Positions 18,699 to 28,147 of a DNA stretch of 64,000 bases are shown one piece after another. The translations under genes and the position numbers were made by a program. The notes under the pieces were generated by a model, which saw only the letters and a program-made list of their open reading frames with translations, did no database searches and was not told where the DNA came from. The stretch's first letter is position 1. Each line of letters starts with the position of its first letter. The stretch covers positions 1 through 64,000 of the forward strand of contig JACMPP010000018.1 in the NCBI GenBank assembly GCA_014377445.1. The letters run 5' to 3'. The DNA comes from Oligoflexus sp. (lineage in GTDB: Bacteria > Bdellovibrionota_B > Oligoflexia > Oligoflexales > Oligoflexaceae).

Positions 18699-18846
18699 GT
18701 TTTTAAAAGCTTTTTTGTGCGAGTTCCAACCTTTGATTATTCTTACCTTGCCTATGCACAGGAAACCTTCTGGCAGTGGGGCCTTCGATGCCAGTGTTAA
18801 GGGCTGTCCCCTGCTAAATCCAAATGCCCCGTCGCTTTCATTCCAC

Positions 18847-18879
18847 AAAAAAAATGAGGCTTCAAGGTAAGTTGAAGCC
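18847..18879 (-). terminator. intrinsic terminator, minus strand
   Basis: Read on the minus strand, GGCTTCAA/TTGAAGCC forms an 8-bp stem with a 6-base loop, followed by TCATTTTTTTT. It ends the minus-strand transcript of the small gene at 18902. Confidence 0.8.
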
Positions 18880-18901
18880 TTTATGATTTCTATAGATGTA
18901 T

Positions 18902-19090
18902 TCAAGCCACTGAGCTTGGGTTGAGTTCTTCCTCTTCATCCCCTTCATCCTGCATTCTCTGCAATTTGAATTCGACGGAACGAAGATGTTCTTCGGAGAT
19001 GGAAGTGGTTTCCCGCCGGGCCGCCTCGATCATCATTTTGGCATCTCCAAAATCACGTGATTTATTGAATTCCAAACAAATGATGCACAT
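18902..19090 (-). CDS. small conserved-looking protein with CIIC start
   Basis: This 62-aa protein begins MCIICLEF, a CxxC at residues 2-5 that could bind metal. A single amphipathic helical region follows (DAKMMIEAARRE, EEHLRSVEFKLQ), then an acidic tail. The ribosome site GAGAGG 7-12 bases before ATG and the terminator just downstream support a real gene. I do not know its function. Its neighbour 60 bases upstream on the same strand is a Cys-rich protein, so both may belong to one transcript. Confidence 0.65.
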   Translation of the reverse strand: MCIICLEFNKSRDFGDAKMMIEAARRETTSISEEHLRSVEFKLQRMQDEGDEEEELNPSSVA

Positions 19091-19151
19091 AATCTCGCCT
19101 CTCCATGATTAGGGATTGCCACGAGTATAACATCCCTCGCCCTGGAGCGAC

Positions 19152-20102
19152 TCATTTTTCCGATGACTTGGGCAGCCGGCTGAGCTGTAGGTTTCTGTGG
19201 GAGAGCTGCAGCGAATACCAGAGGTTTTGGATCTTTTCCGGCTTGCCGTCAGGCAAGGCTTCGGCGACGAGGTCCTTGGGAAAGGTCTTTACCAATTCCT
19301 GCCGGACGCTTTCATCATAGGCCTCTGTTTGTAAAATGCTCTGAGCCGAGGCGATTTTATAAAGGTCCTTCTTGTTCTGAATAATAACATCGGCACAGGC
19401 TTTGTAGAATTCTGTCTCGCGTCCAAACCATTCCCCCCAAAGGAGTTGGCGTGCGCTTAAGCTCCAGCCGGTCTTGCCTTCCTCACTGCAGCTGTCGGGC
19501 TTCTCACTGAGCGAATTAAAGCGTTGAAAATAGCCTTCGCGATCAAAACCAATCTCGCTTAAAGCCCACTGGGAGAGGGCGGCTTCGATCTGACTGCCGA
19601 GGTCTTGGAGGTCTTCCCAAAAGATCCCACCTTCTTCTCCCCGATCATGGTGGCAGAAAAATGTACTGCAAACCGTGCTACGGAAAGCATAAATTCCGCA
19701 TTGTTTGTTTTCCCAATTGAGAAAAGGGCAGACGACCGTGGGATTGTCGCGATCCGGTTTTACAATATAGGATAGCGATGCCAGCAATTGTTTGGGAGAA
19801 ATATTGCTGCCCTCCGGGAGCACATGGCCCCCGGCGATATAAGATTCGATGAGGCCGCGCGTGGGTTCGCTATTGAGCGCCATGCCCATGAGAAAATTGG
19901 GTACGCGCGGGATCACCGTGCAACAGCGAACGCTGGGATGAAAACCAGCGTCTTTGACTTGAGGGCAATTGAAGCAGGAACTCCTGATCTCAGGATCGAC
20001 TTGAAAATATTTCACCTCTTCAGGAAACATATAGGCCCAAACACCGGGTACGGTATGGAGTCCTAATTTGATCGGTTGAAATATGGGGTCGAGAGATTGC
20101 AT
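19152..20102 (-). CDS. cysteine-cluster protein, YkgJ-like
   Basis: This 316-aa soluble protein has a cysteine pattern in its N-terminal half: CFNC at 43-46, CC at about 59-60, CPF at about 125, CGIY at about 135, and two more in VCSTFFC near 145-150. The spacing resembles the YkgJ-type zinc/iron-chelating cluster (CxxC...CC...CP...C..R...C). The R-x-x-x-C element AFRSTVCSTFFCHHD is typical of that group. The C-terminal half is helical and carries no motif I know. The SEC-C protein gene lies 15 bases upstream on the same strand, so the two are an operon of metal-binding proteins. The metal and role are not settled by sequence. Confidence 0.7.
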   Translation of the reverse strand: MQSLDPIFQPIKLGLHTVPGVWAYMFPEEVKYFQVDPEIRSSCFNCPQVKDAGFHPSVRCCTVIPRVPNFLMGMALNSEPTRGLIESYIAGGHVLPEGSNISPKQLLASLSYIVKPDRDNPTVVCPFLNWENKQCGIYAFRSTVCSTFFCHHDRGEEGGIFWEDLQDLGSQIEAALSQWALSEIGFDREGYFQRFNSLSEKPDSCSEEGKTGWSLSARQLLWGEWFGRETEFYKACADVIIQNKKDLYKIASAQSILQTEAYDESVRQELVKTFPKDLVAEALPDGKPEKIQNLWYSLQLSHRNLQLSRLPKSSEK

Positions 20103-20117
20103 CGGTCGAAACGCCTT

Positions 20118-20579
20118 CTATTTTTGGAAGTGGCAGTTGCCAAACTTTTTGCCACTGCCGCAAGGGCAAGGCGTGCTTTTCGAAAGTTTTTCGGGCTTGC
20201 CATCGTTTTCAAAATCGCCGGAATGATAGAGCCACAGCCCGTCAATTTTATCGAAATAGCTGATCTCGTGGAGGACCTCGAGCTTGTTGTCGTAGATCAG
20301 GCGGGCTTTGAATTCAACTTCGCCTTCGTCCTCCTCTTCCGAGGCTTCGATGATTTCCAGACCGACCCAGTTTGAGGGTTCTTCTGAACCGAGATCCTCC
20401 GGATAGGTCTCGGGGTGCCAGGTCTTCTTCAAATAATCGAGATCATTGCGGTAAAACGCGACATACCGACTACGCATCAGATCTTCGGGGTGAGGCGCTA
20501 CAGCCTTGCCAGAAAGGTAGATTCCGCAGCATTGATCAAATTCTTTCTTGCTTCCGCAGGGACAGATCTCAGATGACAT
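20118..20579 (-). CDS. YchJ-family SEC-C protein
   Basis: A 153-aa protein in the YchJ layout: an N-terminal SEC-C zinc motif (CPCGSKKEFDQCCG) and a central NTF2-like domain opening with PHPEDLMRSRYVAFYR. A second SEC-C motif closes the protein (CPCGSGKKFGNCH). Both zinc sites are complete. Start 20579 is preferred over a TTG 8 codons upstream since GAGG precedes it. Function of YchJ proteins is not established; SEC-C modules bind zinc and often contact proteins or ribosomes. It is followed closely by the Cys-cluster gene. Confidence 0.85.
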   Translation of the reverse strand: MSSEICPCGSKKEFDQCCGIYLSGKAVAPHPEDLMRSRYVAFYRNDLDYLKKTWHPETYPEDLGSEEPSNWVGLEIIEASEEEDEGEVEFKARLIYDNKLEVLHEISYFDKIDGLWLYHSGDFENDGKPEKLSKSTPCPCGSGKKFGNCHFQK

Positions 20580-20675
20580 AGACAACGCCTCATAGCATGG
20601 CAAATCTTCGCCATCATAACGAGCTTGGGCGGGGGAACAAGCAAAAAAACAGAAGGGCTGGGGTTTTCTCCCAAG

Positions 20676-20708
20676 AAAAAAGCGCCCCTGCCTCGTGGCA
20701 GGAACGCT
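20676..20708 (-). terminator. intrinsic terminator, minus strand
   Basis: On the minus strand, AGCGTTCCTGCC/GGCAGGGGCGCT forms a 12-bp stem with two wobble pairs and a 4-base loop, followed by TTTTTTCTT. It ends the DUF4360 gene transcript about 90 bases past its stop. Confidence 0.85.
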
Positions 20709-20794
20709 TTGATTCCAAGTCTGACAAAGTCGTTTGGCTTTTGCATCTTCTCCAAAATCAAAGGCCTAACGAGTCCGATAAGGAGAAGTTAAAC

Positions 20795-21466
20795 TCAGCA
20801 CTTTCTCCAGACGAAACCGAAGACTTGTTTGATTTCACCGTCGATGGAGTCGTTGGTGATCAAGCCTTGAGCGCCGGCTTTTGCTCCCGACATTTTGCTG
20901 ACGCGGATCGATGGGTTGATGATGAGTGCGCGATCGATGTTACAGGGCGACCAGACGTCTGGTAGGTAGACCGAAGTCAAACCAATTTTTTCGCTGTAAA
21001 CAAAGTCTTTGGCTTTAGGACCGATCTCAGTCGCTACAAACTTGCCAGTCGCTGTCTGACCTTGGAAGTAGTACGAAGTTGTGTGATCAGCCTTGATTTT
21101 CGGCGCCAAATCCATAAAGCCGCGGTAGTTGAATGTTGCGATGCTGAACTGGTATCCGTTTGGAATTTGCAGTGTCGCAGTTAAAGCACAGTTTTTGCGA
21201 CCTGCACTCAAAGGAATACCAGGACCCACTTCAGCTACGAAATCCGAAAACGTAACGGTAAACGCTTGAGCATCATCCGAGATGTTGGTGGCATAAGTGC
21301 TTTCATCCGCACAACCTGTACCGATCGCGGAGATCGATTTGATTTTGACGCTGCCTGCTGGAGGCTTAACGTATTCAGGTTGACGTTCAGTTGCAAAGGC
21401 AGAAGCAGCGGACATTGAGAGAATTGCAGGGATGCAGATTTTTGTAAGGCTACGAATCATGCTCAT
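20795..21466 (-). CDS. DUF4360 family secreted protein
   Basis: The 223-aa product has a signal peptide (cleavage at SAFAT) and the DUF4360 pattern. Features are a GTGC element near the mature start, AFTVTFSDFVAEVGPGIP, then RKNCALTATLQIPNGYQF, IATFNYRGFMDL and a YYFQG strand, with a C-terminal Cys pair. This family of small beta-sandwich secreted proteins is known from fungi, myxobacteria and related predators; function is unknown. Start 21466 has AAGAGG 8 bases upstream; the frame extends 24 codons more. It has its own strong terminator, so it is monocistronic and may be well expressed. Confidence 0.85.
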   Translation of the reverse strand: MSMIRSLTKICIPAILSMSAASAFATERQPEYVKPPAGSVKIKSISAIGTGCADESTYATNISDDAQAFTVTFSDFVAEVGPGIPLSAGRKNCALTATLQIPNGYQFSIATFNYRGFMDLAPKIKADHTTSYYFQGQTATGKFVATEIGPKAKDFVYSEKIGLTSVYLPDVWSPCNIDRALIINPSIRVSKMSGAKAGAQGLITNDSIDGEIKQVFGFVWRKC

Positions 21467-21859
21467 TGGGAAACCTCTTATAGTGTGGGAATGAATCTCC
21501 TTGGCAGTCTCTAGTCCTGCAAGGCTCAGGCCAAACACGTTGTTCTGTGGGCTGATTTTTCAAAGGGTCGGAAATTCCATGCAAACGCGGTTATTGCTGC
21601 TGTTCAGCTTTTTCAAGAAAAAATTTGAGACAGGACTCACAGAACAGCAGTGATCAGATTGTCTAAGATCGCTGAGTTGCAACGAAGATGAAGAGGTCAT
21701 CGCAAAAGATCTAACAAAGCTTGTTTAGAAGGATTGAATCACGACATGAAAAGGGGGAGTGGGCGCCGTCTACTGGAATTTGAGAGCCTACAAGTTTGCA
21801 GATTTCTTGGAAATCTGCGGCTTGGGACTTTATATTGCAGGGCAGAACTGACAGTCGAT

Positions 21860-22222
21860 TTAGCGTTTTTTCGTTGACCAAACTTTTTCTGCATCATCTT
21901 TGAAACCGACAGTGACCCGCGTGTCATCAGCGATGAGAGGACGCTTGATCAAGCGACCGTTGCCGGCAAGAAGTTTTACGATCTCAACTTCGGACATCGA
22001 CGCTAATTTATCCTTGAGTCCGAGCTCCCGGTAGACCTCACCACTCGTATTCAGAAATTTTTTGAGCTCGAGACCCGATTTTTTCACAAGAATACTAAGC
22101 TCTTTTGGCGAAGGTGGTTCGGTCGTAATATCGATGAAAGTGTACGGAATCTCTTGGTCTTTGAGGAATTTTTCGGCAGTTCGGCAGCTGCTGCAGCCTT
22201 TATAAGCGTAAAATTTAATCAC
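21860..22222 (-). CDS. ArsC/Spx-family thioredoxin-fold protein
   Basis: This 120-aa protein has the ArsC-like fold: a first strand and CxxC at Cys10-Cys13 (KGCSSCRTAEKFL), IDITTEPPS after strand 2, LKKFLNTSGEVYRELGL, and a conserved RP in LIKRPLI near residue 95. It belongs to the Spx/YffB/ArsC group. The CxxC is more like Spx or a glutaredoxin-type reductase than an arsenate reductase proper. No ars genes are adjacent. Full length and its own start are clear. Confidence 0.85.
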   Translation of the reverse strand: MIKFYAYKGCSSCRTAEKFLKDQEIPYTFIDITTEPPSPKELSILVKKSGLELKKFLNTSGEVYRELGLKDKLASMSEVEIVKLLAGNGRLIKRPLIADDTRVTVGFKDDAEKVWSTKKR

Positions 22223-22437
22223 TTGGGGCTAGCTTTCACAGTGGTTTTCGATTTTTGGGAGAATAGGCAAAGCCTGGGAAAAAAGCTCTAGTTTTAATAT
22301 TTCCGAGGGGAGTTTATGGGTTGGAATGACGGGTTTAGCGGGTTTTTGGGTTTAGCCCTAATTTTTGACTTGAGAGGGTGTTTTGGAAGCTAAAAAACCC
22401 GCGAAATTAAAGACGTCAGAACGTTCTGTTACAGAGT

Positions 22438-23140
22438 TTGCTCAGCGTATTGATTCAATTCTCCGATGATGGTTCTGCATTTTTGTCAGGAGGTCCCACG
22501 CTCACTCGAAAAGGCCAAAGCAGACGTCAACCGCTTCAAAGTGCAAGCAGCGCTTTGTTATGCTATCCGCTCATGAGAGCACTGGGACCGAGCGATGCCC
22601 TGGCGCAAGTGGCGAATACGCAGCGGGTGATTTTTGTTTCGTTTCCTGGTGGGACTTATCGGAACAGGTTTTGGCCGACGGAAAAACCAACTGAGGGCCC
22701 TATTGGGACTCTTTCCGTCGTTACATCAGCTCTCGAGTTTCACAAAAGCGATATGATTCTTTTCGACGGCTTCAATCTTGTAGGAGCCACGAATCACAAC
22801 GGTTCTATGCCTCAGGTGCTCGCGGGATGGGGATCTTGCAGTGCAGGAAGCGACGTTCAGTGCTGCAAGAACAAGGGCTTTCCCAATAATGATAATAGAA
22901 CTACTTTCACGGTAGCGACGGGCGGCACTTCCACACAAAATGATGCCCAAATGTGATCCCAAAGGCATAATCAGCGGTCTTTTTCCCAGCACTGTCGGGG
23001 AGTGGTACAACGAAATGAAAAACACTTCGGCTGTCGATCGACTCCAGAGATCCATTATGGTTCAGGCCATGGCTTGTAACCTTACAAAAGTAGGCGATTG
23101 GCAAATGGGCTGTTCGCACCAGGAGAGATCTAATTTAGTC
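22438..23140 (+). pseudogene. DUF1552 gene relic
   Basis: The first part, 22438-22956, matches the N-terminal region of DUF1552 proteins: PLMRALGPSDALAQ, RVIFVSFPGGTYRNRFWPTE, then SALEFHKSDMILFDGFNL and NHNGSMPQVLAGW. Before it ends, the frame changes. A second part, 22940-23140, reads VGEWYNEMKNTSAVDRLQRSI and VQAMACNLTKVGDW, the late DUF1552 motif (ALACDLTRV type). The long middle and true C-terminus are missing. A full protein is about 430 residues. No clear start codon or signal remains at the 5' end. This is a decayed copy joined by deletion; no partner DUF1592/1588 genes are here. Confidence 0.75.
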
Positions 23141-23182
23141 AGGTACAAGGGGCGGATTGATATCCGCTCTTTGTACCTGAAT

Positions 23183-23215
23183 AAAAAAAGGGGGGCCGCC
23201 AACAGGCGTCCCTCC
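23183..23215 (-). terminator. terminator of the large metalloprotease gene
   Basis: On the minus strand GGAGGGACGCC/GGCGGCCCCCC pairs with two mismatches around a TGTT loop, followed by seven T. It lies about 36 bases past the metalloprotease stop. A second long hairpin (CAGGTACAA/TTTGTACCTG, 23139-23180) abuts it but has no T run. Confidence 0.7.
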
Positions 23216-23250
23216 GAAAAAAAAGTAATTGGCTTACTTACGCAGGATTA

Positions 23251-26200
23251 TTAACGAGCACTGTTGTAGATCGCTGTCTGCAAGATATCGACCTTCTTCT
23301 TGAAGAGATCACGATACTTCGCATACGGAGCGAGCTTAGCGCCGAGGTCACTGACGAGGCGCTTTATGTCACCATCAAACGCCGTAGGATCAGTCGCCAG
23401 TGCTGCAAGTTTAGACTGGCCATCTTGTTGCGCAAACATCACATCATTCACAACGCCTTGGAAGATCGCTGCTTCGAAGCTGTTTGGCAAAGCCAGATCC
23501 TTAATCGTCTTCGTCGAGGTCGCGTCCATGATCTGAGCCCAAGTCTTCTTCTTATCCTGCGTAGCAGGGAGCCCAACTTGTGTCAGAACGCTTTCCACGA
23601 GAGCGATTGAGATTGTTTGGTTGTCTTTGGTCGTGATGAAGTCGAGGAGCTTGTCAGCTTCTTCAAAGTACTTCGCAATCGCGACAGCGTTACCATCTTG
23701 TCCGTTAAGCGCGGGCTTACGGCAAACGCTTTGAATGTAAGCAAAGTCAGGATCAGCTTGGAGAGTAAAGGTGCCCAGCTTGTTTTGATACTTGCCGACC
23801 AGCTTGTCTTTCACACAGGTACGAACTTTGTAGAGAACGTTCTTCGCTGTTACATCGCCCGAACTTAATTCAGTCGCAAAGTCTTGCGCAAATTGGACAA
23901 CTCGGCGGCGAACTTGATCTTCACTCTTTTTAACAAGAGCTCCGTTCGAGTCAGTTGCCAGCGCCATCTGTTCTGCAATTGCTACCGAAGTGGAAGTGTC
24001 AAACATCGAGGCGAGTATATCGCGAGCGACGATGCCTTTGGAGTAGTACGCAGTACTTCCCGCGATGAAGTAACGGTATTCAGCAGCGTCTGGAGCCGTA
24101 CGAATAAAGTTAAGGAAGGTTACTTCAGGCGAAGTTGAAACCTGGATATCCATGATTTTTACGTTCGTTACCGCGAGAGGCGAAATCGCTCCGGTACGGT
24201 AAGTTTGCAAAAGACTTTGAACGACTTCGGTTTCTTCTTCGAAGTAGGGGAGATAGAATCGGCCTGTGGTTTTGTCAGCAAGGGAAGCAAATTGTCCGCT
24301 TGTGACTGTCTTGCCCAATTTCTTGCCGGCGAAGGTAAGAAGTTGGTCGCCGCTCACGCCGTTTACGTAGCGATTGCGGATTTCGCTGAGGATTTGTGAA
24401 CGATAATCTTCTTCATCGAGGATACTTGGGAAGAACCCGTTCGCCTTGATTAAGCTGATACCGTTAGCATCCATTGAGCGGTTTGCAAACAAGCTCAAAG
24501 CCTTCATACGTGTCGCCGAGTAACCAGCGCGGATCGCATTACGGATCGGTAATTTCTGGATGTCTGCACTGTAGACGATGTCCGCCGTCGGGTTACCAAC
24601 GGAAGTGACTTTGTCGACAGATTTGATGCCAGGCAATTGACCGCTCGCTGCGAGGTCTTGGTAGTAGCTAAGAATGCCAGTGTCTTCACAACGAACTGCG
24701 TCTGTGCCATTCGCGTTGTAGATCGTGGTACGGAGGGAAGCAAAGGGTTGGATGTCGGCTGTGCGATAGTTACTGCCGTCGCCTGAGACAGCGACACAGT
24801 AAAGATCGTTCGAGAACGTGAGCTGACGGTAGAAGTCTTTGATGAATTCGCTGGCCAGTTTGTACTGGGCGACTTCAGGAAGAGCCTGAACCTTCTTCTC
24901 CAAGTTAACGACGGCCATTTTATCGCGTGAGACTGCGTTGTCGCCCGAGATGGCAATCAACTCGTCTTTGAGAGTTGCGATTTTACTAAGAACGTCTTTG
25001 CCGAGGACCTTCTCTTCTGTCTGAGCGGCTGTGAAGATATCGAAGTAAGGATCGTTCATGCCATTCGCAAAAGCTTTTTCGAAGAGTGTGTAGCGATATT
25101 TGTCATAGAGCAACTTGATGGGAACCAAGTAGGTCGACATCGCTGAGTTCGAGATGGAGAGACCGGTTCCGACTGAGTAATTGTCGAAGCGGTTGGCACT
25201 GGTCAACATGAAAGTGTTGAAGCCATCGATGAACGAACGGACCTGAGCGACAGGATCGGAGCCTTGGTCCCAGCGGCGACAGTTAGGTGTTTCCAATGGA
25301 ACTTCGCCTGTTGCGATGTCTGAATCCCAGCAGTAGCGGTAGGGACGAGCAATGCTGTTCGGCGCCATCTTTTTCAAACGGGCATCGACGCTGGCGATGT
25401 CGTTTGGTTTGGTTTCGATGCTCATGATGCCTTGTGATGCACCGGTTTTCTTGTCCTGAACTTCAACAGCGTGGTAGTAGCCGTAGCGGATCGTTGCGAT
25501 ATCGTAAGGACCAGGGCTAAAGCCTCGGTGTGCATCGCCATGGGCATAGTCCATGACTGATGTTGTACGAACTTCAGGAACGCCATTCGCATCGCGACGG
25601 AAGTTAGCGGCATCCGAAGAGCCGGCGAAGTTGTGAGTCAAACCAAAGTTGTGGCCAAACTCATGAACGAGTGTGGAGATCAAAGTTGGTTTCATGAGCT
25701 TCTGTGCGCAGTCGTAGAAGACAGCTTTTTCGTCGTCGAGGCGATAGTCGAGACCTTCGCTTTGATTCTTGGCCAGCAATTCATCAACGTAGGTCTTGAA
25801 GCGGTTGCCATTGACCATACAAACATCTTCGATTTCCTTGAAGGAGATCGCCGTGCCTGCCATGTAATCGCAAGTGCCCGCGGTTTTGTTGCCTTTAGCC
25901 GATGCAGCGAGTTCCTGAGAGAAAGTCTTCTCATCAATCATGCCGCTTTCAAGGCGTTTGCGCGAACGTACGAAGTCTTTGAAGCCGTCTTCCTTCTTGA
26001 TCGAGCCATCGACGATCGACTGATTCTGAGAAGCAAGTTGGGCTTGAGCTTCTTTTTGAGCTTTGGCGTAATCAACGACAGCTATGTAGTCGTAACCAGC
26101 GGCTTGACTGAAGCTGCCTGGCATCGCGCTGAGGCTGAGAGGAGAGCCCGAACCTGAGGATCCACCGAAGAGAGTCGAGAAATCGTGGTCGACTTCGCCG

Positions 26201-27906
26201 GATGTAATGAGGACCTGATTGGGGATGTCAACGTTCTGAACATCGAGGTCGTTGTAGACGCCGAGCTTGAAGCGAACATACTTAACCAGGTTGCGGAGAA
26301 TCTGCTCCCGGTAGTTGCGCAGATAAATGTGGTTGGTTGACGAGTAAGTCTCGCCATTGCGATCGTCGGCAACAGATGGTCCGTAGCCCAGGAGGGTACT
26401 CGCCACTTCATAGCCGTAGAACGAAACCTTATGGTAACGGGCGTCGCCGTTTTGTACTGGTTTTTCCTTGTCGAACACGACGTGGATAGGGTTGTTCTCG
26501 TAAGGAGTTCCCTTAGCTGCTTCCGTGAAAGCGCCATCCCAGGATTTCAAAGCCGTTTCAATCGCTTCGAGGAAGATAGGATCCTTAGGGGTGTTTTCGG
26601 TGATGTGGAAAGTCACGACATTGTCTTTAGGGTACATACGCTGAACGTAAGCTGTCTTGATCTGAGCTTCTTCCGAAGCAAACAGGGAGTCGCTAAGAGT
26701 TTTCTTGAATGCTTTGAAGAAACCGTATTTCTTCCAGTCTTCAAGTGGGTAGTTCAGACCTTCGACGATGCGGTTTTCTTTAGCGAAAGAGAAGTGAAGC
26801 GAGACCTTGCTCAAAGCATCGAATACGATGAAGGAGAAGTAGTCATCGCCGACTTCCAGGCGTTTTACGCGAAGGGTGTTGGCAACGATGGAATCCGTGC
26901 TCAAGACGTCTGATAGGATTTTATCGAACTGGAGTTGAACGTATTGACGATCTTTCCAGTACTTGGCGCCCGCTGCGATGTCATTGAAGACTTCTTCTTT
27001 CAAGAAGGCCTGATCGCCTGTCGTCATGAGACGGAAGTCCATCCATTTCGCAGGGATTTCAAGAATCGTCGTTTGTTTCTCAGGATCCTGGTCTTTGAGT
27101 TCGTCGGGAGTGTTCTGGCTGACGACAGTCAAAGTTTTATTGGTTTTGTAGAATTTGGCTTTACCGCTGGCAAGCTGGTAGCCGAGTTCGTGGGTGTCGT
27201 TGTTATCGGGTGGGCGATCCACAACTGTGACTTCGAAGAACCACTCATTCTTCTCGTCAAAGAATTTGGCCGGGAACATGTCGAGCTTCAGCTCAGTATT
27301 GAAGTACGAAGGGTTCGCTGCTTTCACGCTGAAGTGAGTCGCGTCTTTCAGGAATTTCTTCGAGAAAGTGGCGATACGGTTGGTCGATTTACCGCGATCA
27401 TCTTTGACTTTCTCGGTCGTGTATTTGCCCAAAGGGAGGCCGAAGAGTGGAACGCGGTAGTTGTCGCCTTCAACTTTTTCAGCGTAAGTCATCTCATCCG
27501 AAGGAATCGATGCTTCCGGAGCAATTTTGAAGAAAACCAGGTTGTCTTCAGTAAAAGCGACGCGGATTGGATATTCCGAGTCCGGCTTACCGAAGAATTG
27601 AAAGTTACTCATGGTTGCATTGTCGAAAGTACCGAAATCGGTGTCGATCGAGAATTCAACCGCATCAAAACTACGAATGACAGAGGATTTGTCGACTACA
27701 ACTTCATCGGCTTTCGTCGTGACGCCGCGTGTAAGTTTAGCTCCGGTTTTAAGGGTATAGTTCGTTTCCTTAAAATCGTTGATTGCGTAAACGTATTCGC
27801 CGTCGCCTTGGACGAAGCGAGATGCTCTCTTCTTCTCACAGCCGGTGATGACAGTCATCAGCGACAGTAGAAGAATCAAGTAAGATGAACCCAGCCTGGA
27901 TAGCAT
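23251..27906 (-). CDS. very large zincin metalloprotease lipoprotein (DUF5117/DUF4953-like)
   Basis: This 1551-aa protein starts with a lipoprotein signal ending VITGC and is exported and lipid-anchored. The catalytic centre is HEFGHNFGLTH at residues 748-758, so His748, His752 and His758 bind zinc and Glu749 is the base. Downstream TTSVMDYAHG is the Met-turn, followed by SPGPYDIATIRYGY, as in the large bacterial zincins of the DUF5117/DUF4953 type. The 740 residues before the site are beta-rich; 700 residues follow, mostly helical. A strong ribosome site (AAAGGAG) precedes the ATG and a terminator follows the stop; it is monocistronic. An exported protease able to degrade large protein targets is a fair reading; the substrate is unknown. 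Confidence 0.85.
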   Translation of the reverse strand: MLSRLGSSYLILLLSLMTVITGCEKKRASRFVQGDGEYVYAINDFKETNYTLKTGAKLTRGVTTKADEVVVDKSSVIRSFDAVEFSIDTDFGTFDNATMSNFQFFGKPDSEYPIRVAFTEDNLVFFKIAPEASIPSDEMTYAEKVEGDNYRVPLFGLPLGKYTTEKVKDDRGKSTNRIATFSKKFLKDATHFSVKAANPSYFNTELKLDMFPAKFFDEKNEWFFEVTVVDRPPDNNDTHELGYQLASGKAKFYKTNKTLTVVSQNTPDELKDQDPEKQTTILEIPAKWMDFRLMTTGDQAFLKEEVFNDIAAGAKYWKDRQYVQLQFDKILSDVLSTDSIVANTLRVKRLEVGDDYFSFIVFDALSKVSLHFSFAKENRIVEGLNYPLEDWKKYGFFKAFKKTLSDSLFASEEAQIKTAYVQRMYPKDNVVTFHITENTPKDPIFLEAIETALKSWDGAFTEAAKGTPYENNPIHVVFDKEKPVQNGDARYHKVSFYGYEVASTLLGYGPSVADDRNGETYSSTNHIYLRNYREQILRNLVKYVRFKLGVYNDLDVQNVDIPNQVLITSGEVDHDFSTLFGGSSGSGSPLSLSAMPGSFSQAAGYDYIAVVDYAKAQKEAQAQLASQNQSIVDGSIKKEDGFKDFVRSRKRLESGMIDEKTFSQELAASAKGNKTAGTCDYMAGTAISFKEIEDVCMVNGNRFKTYVDELLAKNQSEGLDYRLDDEKAVFYDCAQKLMKPTLISTLVHEFGHNFGLTHNFAGSSDAANFRRDANGVPEVRTTSVMDYAHGDAHRGFSPGPYDIATIRYGYYHAVEVQDKKTGASQGIMSIETKPNDIASVDARLKKMAPNSIARPYRYCWDSDIATGEVPLETPNCRRWDQGSDPVAQVRSFIDGFNTFMLTSANRFDNYSVGTGLSISNSAMSTYLVPIKLLYDKYRYTLFEKAFANGMNDPYFDIFTAAQTEEKVLGKDVLSKIATLKDELIAISGDNAVSRDKMAVVNLEKKVQALPEVAQYKLASEFIKDFYRQLTFSNDLYCVAVSGDGSNYRTADIQPFASLRTTIYNANGTDAVRCEDTGILSYYQDLAASGQLPGIKSVDKVTSVGNPTADIVYSADIQKLPIRNAIRAGYSATRMKALSLFANRSMDANGISLIKANGFFPSILDEEDYRSQILSEIRNRYVNGVSGDQLLTFAGKKLGKTVTSGQFASLADKTTGRFYLPYFEEETEVVQSLLQTYRTGAISPLAVTNVKIMDIQVSTSPEVTFLNFIRTAPDAAEYRYFIAGSTAYYSKGIVARDILASMFDTSTSVAIAEQMALATDSNGALVKKSEDQVRRRVVQFAQDFATELSSGDVTAKNVLYKVRTCVKDKLVGKYQNKLGTFTLQADPDFAYIQSVCRKPALNGQDGNAVAIAKYFEEADKLLDFITTKDNQTISIALVESVLTQVGLPATQDKKKTWAQIMDATSTKTIKDLALPNSFEAAIFQGVVNDVMFAQQDGQSKLAALATDPTAFDGDIKRLVSDLGAKLAPYAKYRDLFKKKVDILQTAIYNSAR

Positions 27907-28147
27907 GCACTCTCCTTTGATAATCAGTATTTACGCTTTGATAAGACAAGTTGAAGATTTAATAAAGCATTAAGATTGGTTGGCTGGCCATTTTTTTAAC
28001 CGGCGTGAAATGTTTGAAGTGGTCATTGAGAATAAGCGAATCATTTCAGGCAAGTATAAAGACACAACTGTCAGCAATCAAACTGGCGCTTTGTAAGGAT
28101 TACGACGTATCCGTCATTTTTCGTGACCTGTATTTACGCGGTCATTT

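Noticed and set aside
26935..27870. 311-codon plus-strand frame opposite the large metalloprotease
   Set aside because: Antisense shadow of a strongly supported gene, with no ribosome site or known motif.
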